Of a stretch of 35,142 nt of DNA, positions 31,342-35,142 are shown piece by piece. The notes beneath the pieces were generated by a model that made no database searches, was not told the origin of the DNA, and was given only the letters and a program-made list of their open reading frames with translations. Every line of letters begins with the position of its first letter. Positions within the stretch are counted from its first letter, which is position 1. Position numbers and translations under genes: made by a program. The DNA comes from an uncultured Pelagibacteraceae bacterium (GTDB lineage Bacteria > Pseudomonadota > Alphaproteobacteria > Pelagibacterales > Pelagibacteraceae), in NCBI GenBank assembly GCA_902542795.1, contig CACBVP010000006.1, positions 1 through 35,142 of the forward strand, written 5' to 3'.

Positions 31342-32748
31342 ATGGAAAGTAATTTTGATTTAGTTGTTATTGGCGGCGGCCCAGGTGGATATGTCTGTGC
31401 AATTAGAGCTGCTCAGTTAGGGTTAAAAACAGCTTGTGTAGAATCAAGAGGGGCCTTAGGTGGTACATGTTTAAATGTAGGATGTATACCATCTAAAAGC
31501 TTATTAAATTTATCTGAAAATTTTCATAAAGCAAAAAAAGACTTTAACAAACAAGGTATAGAAATTGACGGAATAAAACTTAACATTGAAAAAATGATGT
31601 CTAATAAGGATAAATCTATTCAAGTATTAACCAAAGGAGTAGAGTTTTTATTTAAAAAAAATAAGGTAACATATTTTAAAGGTAAAGGTGTTCTTTTTTC
31701 AAAAAACGATATAGTAGTTTATGAAGATAATAATAAAAGAACTAACGTTAAATCTAAAAATATTGTTATAGCCACTGGATCAACTGTATCCTCATTACCT
31801 GGGATAGAAATAGATGAAAAAAATATTGTATCTTCTACTGGGGCCTTATCTTTTGACAAAGTTCCTAAGAAACTTGCAGTCATTGGGGGAGGTTATATTG
31901 GTTTGGAAATGGGATCTGTCTGGTCAAGATTAGGTTCTGAAGTTACCGTTATAGAGTATTTAGACTACATAACTCCTGGAATGGATAGAGAAGTTTCAAA
32001 TGAATTTCAAAAAATTTTAACAAAACAAGGGATCAAGTTTAAGATGGGCTCAAAAGTTGAATCAGTAAAAGATCAAGGGGGCTCAGTATCTATCTCATAT
32101 ACAAATGTTAAGACTTCAAAAAAAGAGAAATTGGAAGTAGATAAAGTTTTAGTATCAGTAGGAAGAAAGCCGTATACAGAAGGATTAAATCTCTCAAAAG
32201 TTGGAATTAAAAAAGACAATAAAGGAAGAATAGAAGTTAATGATAAATTGCAAACTTCAGTGAATAATATTTACGCTATAGGTGATGTTATCAAAGGACC
32301 AATGTTAGCGCATAAAGCAGAGGAAGAAGGTATAGCTGTTGCTGAAATTTTAGCAGGTCAAGCAGGTCATGTTAATTACGATGTAATACCAGGTGTGGTC
32401 TATACATCGCCAGAAGTTGCCACTGTCGGAAAAACAGAAGAACAATTAAAAGAGGAAAACAAATCTTATAAGATTGGCAAATTTCCATTTCTTGCTAACT
32501 CTAGAGCCAAAGTAAACAATGAAACTGAAGGCTTTGTTAAAATACTCGCTGATAGCAAAACTGACAAAGTTTTAGGAGTCCATATTATCGGGCCTCATTG
32601 TGGTGATATGATCGCAGAGATGGCTTTAGCGATGGAATTTGGAGCAAGCTCAGAAGATATTGCTAGAACGTGTCACGCTCATCCTACACATACAGAAGCC
32701 ATTAAAGAAGCAGCTTTAGCTGTTGATAAAAGACCAATTCATTTTTAA
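31342..32748 (+). CDS. lpdA: Dihydrolipoyl dehydrogenase (E3)
   Basis: VVIGGGPGGYVCAIRAAQLG, GGTCLNVGCIPSKSLL, AIGDVIKGPMLAHKAEEEG, CHAHPTHTEAIKEA. Confidence 0.97.
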   Translation: MESNFDLVVIGGGPGGYVCAIRAAQLGLKTACVESRGALGGTCLNVGCIPSKSLLNLSENFHKAKKDFNKQGIEIDGIKLNIEKMMSNKDKSIQVLTKGVEFLFKKNKVTYFKGKGVLFSKNDIVVYEDNNKRTNVKSKNIVIATGSTVSSLPGIEIDEKNIVSSTGALSFDKVPKKLAVIGGGYIGLEMGSVWSRLGSEVTVIEYLDYITPGMDREVSNEFQKILTKQGIKFKMGSKVESVKDQGGSVSISYTNVKTSKKEKLEVDKVLVSVGRKPYTEGLNLSKVGIKKDNKGRIEVNDKLQTSVNNIYAIGDVIKGPMLAHKAEEEGIAVAEILAGQAGHVNYDVIPGVVYTSPEVATVGKTEEQLKEENKSYKIGKFPFLANSRAKVNNETEGFVKILADSKTDKVLGVHIIGPHCGDMIAEMALAMEFGASSEDIARTCHAHPTHTEAIKEAALAVDKRPIHF

Positions 32749-32776
32749 AAAAGAAAAATTCAACTACTATTAAAAT

Positions 32777-34726
32777 ATGAAAGCGCAAGTACTGCTGCCT
32801 AAAATATTTAATTTTTCATTCACATACGAAACAAAAAAAGAAAAATTGATCCCAGGTGATATTGTTGAAGTTCCTTTTGGAAAAGAAAAGGCGATTGGTG
32901 TTGTGTGGCCAGACAAAAGCTTTGTGTCAAAAGACATAAAAATTAAAAATATTCATAAAAAAATTAGCGAAATTTCTTTAAATAAAAATTTCATTAATTA
33001 TATGAAGTGGTTTGGGATGTACAACGTAACTCCCTTAGGGCTTGTTCTTAAAATGGTTATTGGAGGAAATCAAAATTTATTCATAAAAAATGATAAAATT
33101 TTTGACCAAAGAGTTGTTAAAGCAAAAAAATTTACCTTAAATCAAGAACAGAATAATGCTTTAAAGTTTTTAAATTTAAAAAATAATAGATTTGATGTTT
33201 CTGTCCTTCAAGGAACAACTGGTTCAGGTAAAACACTTGTATATTTTGAAAGAATAAAAAAAATTATTACTGAAAAAAAGCAAGCCTTGGTTTTACTTCC
33301 TGAAATTTTTTTAACTAATGAATTTAAGGCAAGGTTCTATGAATTTTTTGGTTTTGAACCAGCAATTTGGCATTCGAAAATAACGCCAAAAAATAAAAGA
33401 ATTATTTGGAATGGTGTAATAAATAATAATATTAAATTAGTAGTTGGAGCGAGATCTTCTTTACTTTTACCTTTTAAAAAACTTGGAATTATCATAGTTG
33501 ATGAAGAACATGACACATCTTACAAACAAGATGAAGGTGTAATATATCATGCGAGAGATATGGCAATAGCCAGAGCTTCTTTTGAGAAAATACCAATTCA
33601 TTTAGTTAGCTCCATACCATCGTTAGAAACTTTTAATAATATACAAAATAAAAAATTTCGACATTTTAAAATTAACAAAAGGTATGCCGATTATCCTTTA
33701 CCAAAAACAAAAATAGTAAATTTAAATTTAAAAAAAATAAAAAATAGTTATGTCTCTGATGAGAGTATTAAAATTGTAAAAAAGTTTCTTGAGAAAAATG
33801 AGCAGATTTTATTTTTTTTAAATAGAAGAGGTTATGCTCCATATTTAATTTGTAAAAACTGTGGATATAAGCAGACATGCAATAATTGTTCGATGTATTT
33901 AACATTTCACAAAAGTAAAAATAAAGCTGTCTGCCATCATTGTTCCTCAGAAAAAAAAATATCCAATAAATGTAAAAATGAAAAAAATTGTGATTTTATA
34001 ATGTATGGGCCAGGTGTTGAAAAAATTTACGAGGAAGTAAGTAAATTATTTCCTGCTAGCAAAATAGAAATTTTTTCAAGTGATTATATGAAAAAAAAAG
34101 ATCACACAAATTCTTTATTTAATAGAATCAGAAATAATCAGGTAGATATTTTAGTTGGAACTCAGATGATTTCAAAAGGTTTCAATTTTCCTAAGCTAAA
34201 TTGTATTGTTGTTATTGATGCAGATTTTTCAGGAAGAGGTTATGATCTAAGGACTACTGAAAAAAATATTCAATTATATAATCAGTTAAGCGGAAGAGCT
34301 GGCAGATTCAGCCCTGAGTCTTTAATTGTTTACCAGACATTATCTCCAGAGAACATTACTTTAAATGAGTTGATAAAAAACAACCCTGATGAAATTTTAA
34401 AAAAAGAACTTATTTCAAGAAAAGAAAATTCTCTACCTCCTTTTTGTAGACTTATTGCAATAATCATATCAGCTAATAATCAATCTTTAAGTATTGAAGG
34501 AGCAAGAGAAATTAAAAAACGTCTTAGTAAGATTAATGGTTTAGAAATCATGGGTCCTGTAGACTCACCTTTACTGAAGATAAAAAAGAAATTTAGATCA
34601 AGATTATTAATTAGGTTTAATGAGAAAAGCTTAAAGCAAAAAATGGTTTCCAATCTTCTAAATTCATTGAAAATCTCAAGCAAAATTAAACTTACGGTTG
34701 ATGTTGATCCCGTTAACTTTGGATAA
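32777..34726 (+). CDS. priA: Primosomal protein N' (replication restart helicase)
   Basis: LQGTTGSGKTLVYFE, IIVDEEHDTSYKQ, RGYAPYLICKNCGYKQTCNNCSMYLTFHK zinc region, DILVGTQMISKGFNFPKL, QLSGRAGRF. Confidence 0.95.
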   Translation: MKAQVLLPKIFNFSFTYETKKEKLIPGDIVEVPFGKEKAIGVVWPDKSFVSKDIKIKNIHKKISEISLNKNFINYMKWFGMYNVTPLGLVLKMVIGGNQNLFIKNDKIFDQRVVKAKKFTLNQEQNNALKFLNLKNNRFDVSVLQGTTGSGKTLVYFERIKKIITEKKQALVLLPEIFLTNEFKARFYEFFGFEPAIWHSKITPKNKRIIWNGVINNNIKLVVGARSSLLLPFKKLGIIIVDEEHDTSYKQDEGVIYHARDMAIARASFEKIPIHLVSSIPSLETFNNIQNKKFRHFKINKRYADYPLPKTKIVNLNLKKIKNSYVSDESIKIVKKFLEKNEQILFFLNRRGYAPYLICKNCGYKQTCNNCSMYLTFHKSKNKAVCHHCSSEKKISNKCKNEKNCDFIMYGPGVEKIYEEVSKLFPASKIEIFSSDYMKKKDHTNSLFNRIRNNQVDILVGTQMISKGFNFPKLNCIVVIDADFSGRGYDLRTTEKNIQLYNQLSGRAGRFSPESLIVYQTLSPENITLNELIKNNPDEILKKELISRKENSLPPFCRLIAIIISANNQSLSIEGAREIKKRLSKINGLEIMGPVDSPLLKIKKKFRSRLLIRFNEKSLKQKMVSNLLNSLKISSKIKLTVDVDPVNFG

Positions 34727-34774
34727 TTTTTTAAATTGGCAACTTGATCAAGATAAACTCTTATGATACGAAAC

Positions 34775-34811
34775 GCTCATTATTTCACAATAATTTCAAT
34801 AAAAAATGAGC
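34775..34811 (+). promoter_or_regulatory. Hairpin overlapping the atpH start codon
   Basis: GCTCATTATTT (34775-34785) pairs with AAAAAATGAGC (34801-34811): 10 bp with one A-A mismatch, 15-nt loop; ATG 34806-34808 lies in the 3' arm. Confidence 0.5.
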
Positions 34812-35142
34812 ACAAATAAATCTTTCTCAACAGAAACCTCAGAAAGATACTCTCGTGCGCTTTTTGGAGTAGCGCAAGAAGCTAGTGAATTAGAGAAAAT
34901 AGAAAATGACATCAAGAACTTTGCCTTATTATTAAGCAATAGTCTTGAGATAAAAAATTTCATACACAATCCAAGTCAAAGCAAGGAGAATCAAAGAGAT
35001 GCATTGAAACTTTTAGCTGACAAGCTTAACTTTTCAAAAAATTTAAAAAACTTTATGTTTTTATTAATAGAAAAAAGAAGAATATTTTTTGTTGAAAAAA
35101 TTATTGATAGTTTTTTAAAATTATGTGCACAAAAAAGAGGTG
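34806..35142 (+). CDS. atpH: F0F1 ATP synthase delta subunit, 3'-truncated by window end
   Basis: Manual translation MSTNKSFSTETSERYSRALFGVAQEASELEKIENDIKNFALLLSNSLEIKNFIHNPSQSKENQRDALKLLADKLNFSKNLKNFMFLLIEKRRIFFVEKIIDSFLKLCAQKRG, open to the end; ERYSRALFGVAQE resembles the delta/OSCP N-terminus. Confidence 0.88.
   Translation, partial: MSTNKSFSTETSERYSRALFGVAQEASELEKIENDIKNFALLLSNSLEIKNFIHNPSQSKENQRDALKLLADKLNFSKNLKNFMFLLIEKRRIFFVEKIIDSFLKLCAQKRG

Noticed and set aside
34736-34767. atp operon promoter (TTGGCA or TTGATC with TATGAT)
   Set aside because: Spacings of 20 or 12 nt are poor; not supportable without start-site data.

Overview
AT-rich, gene-dense window with the content and gene order of a streamlined marine alphaproteobacterium (SAR11/Pelagibacterales-like; taxonomy is inferred from protein resemblance and composition, not searched). 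Left to right: a glycolate oxidase Fe-S subunit (glcF) and a glyoxylate/hydroxypyruvate reductase, both broken by four single-base homopolymer insertions; a TRAP transporter (SBP, DctQ, DctM) with an intrinsic terminator after the SBP gene; amidase; an unlisted 59-aa membrane micro-ORF; EamA permease; alpha/beta hydrolase; ftsY and dapF on the minus strand; a structured non-coding region just upstream of ffh; ffh-rpsP-trmD-rplS (rimM missing from its usual place); leuCDB-asd; a TCA supercluster sdhCDAB-mmsA-mdh-[membrane glycosyltransferase-like]-sucCD-sucAB-lpdA; priA; and the start of the ATP synthase operon (atpH, truncated by the window end). No tRNA, rRNA, CRISPR array or mobile element was seen. 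Best candidates for a second look: the ffh-upstream RNA, the clustered same-direction frameshifts, the start-codon-masking hairpin at atpH, the micro-ORF at 6711-6890, and the repeat-tailed S16 next to the absent rimM. I do not see strong evidence for a wholly new defence or mobile system.
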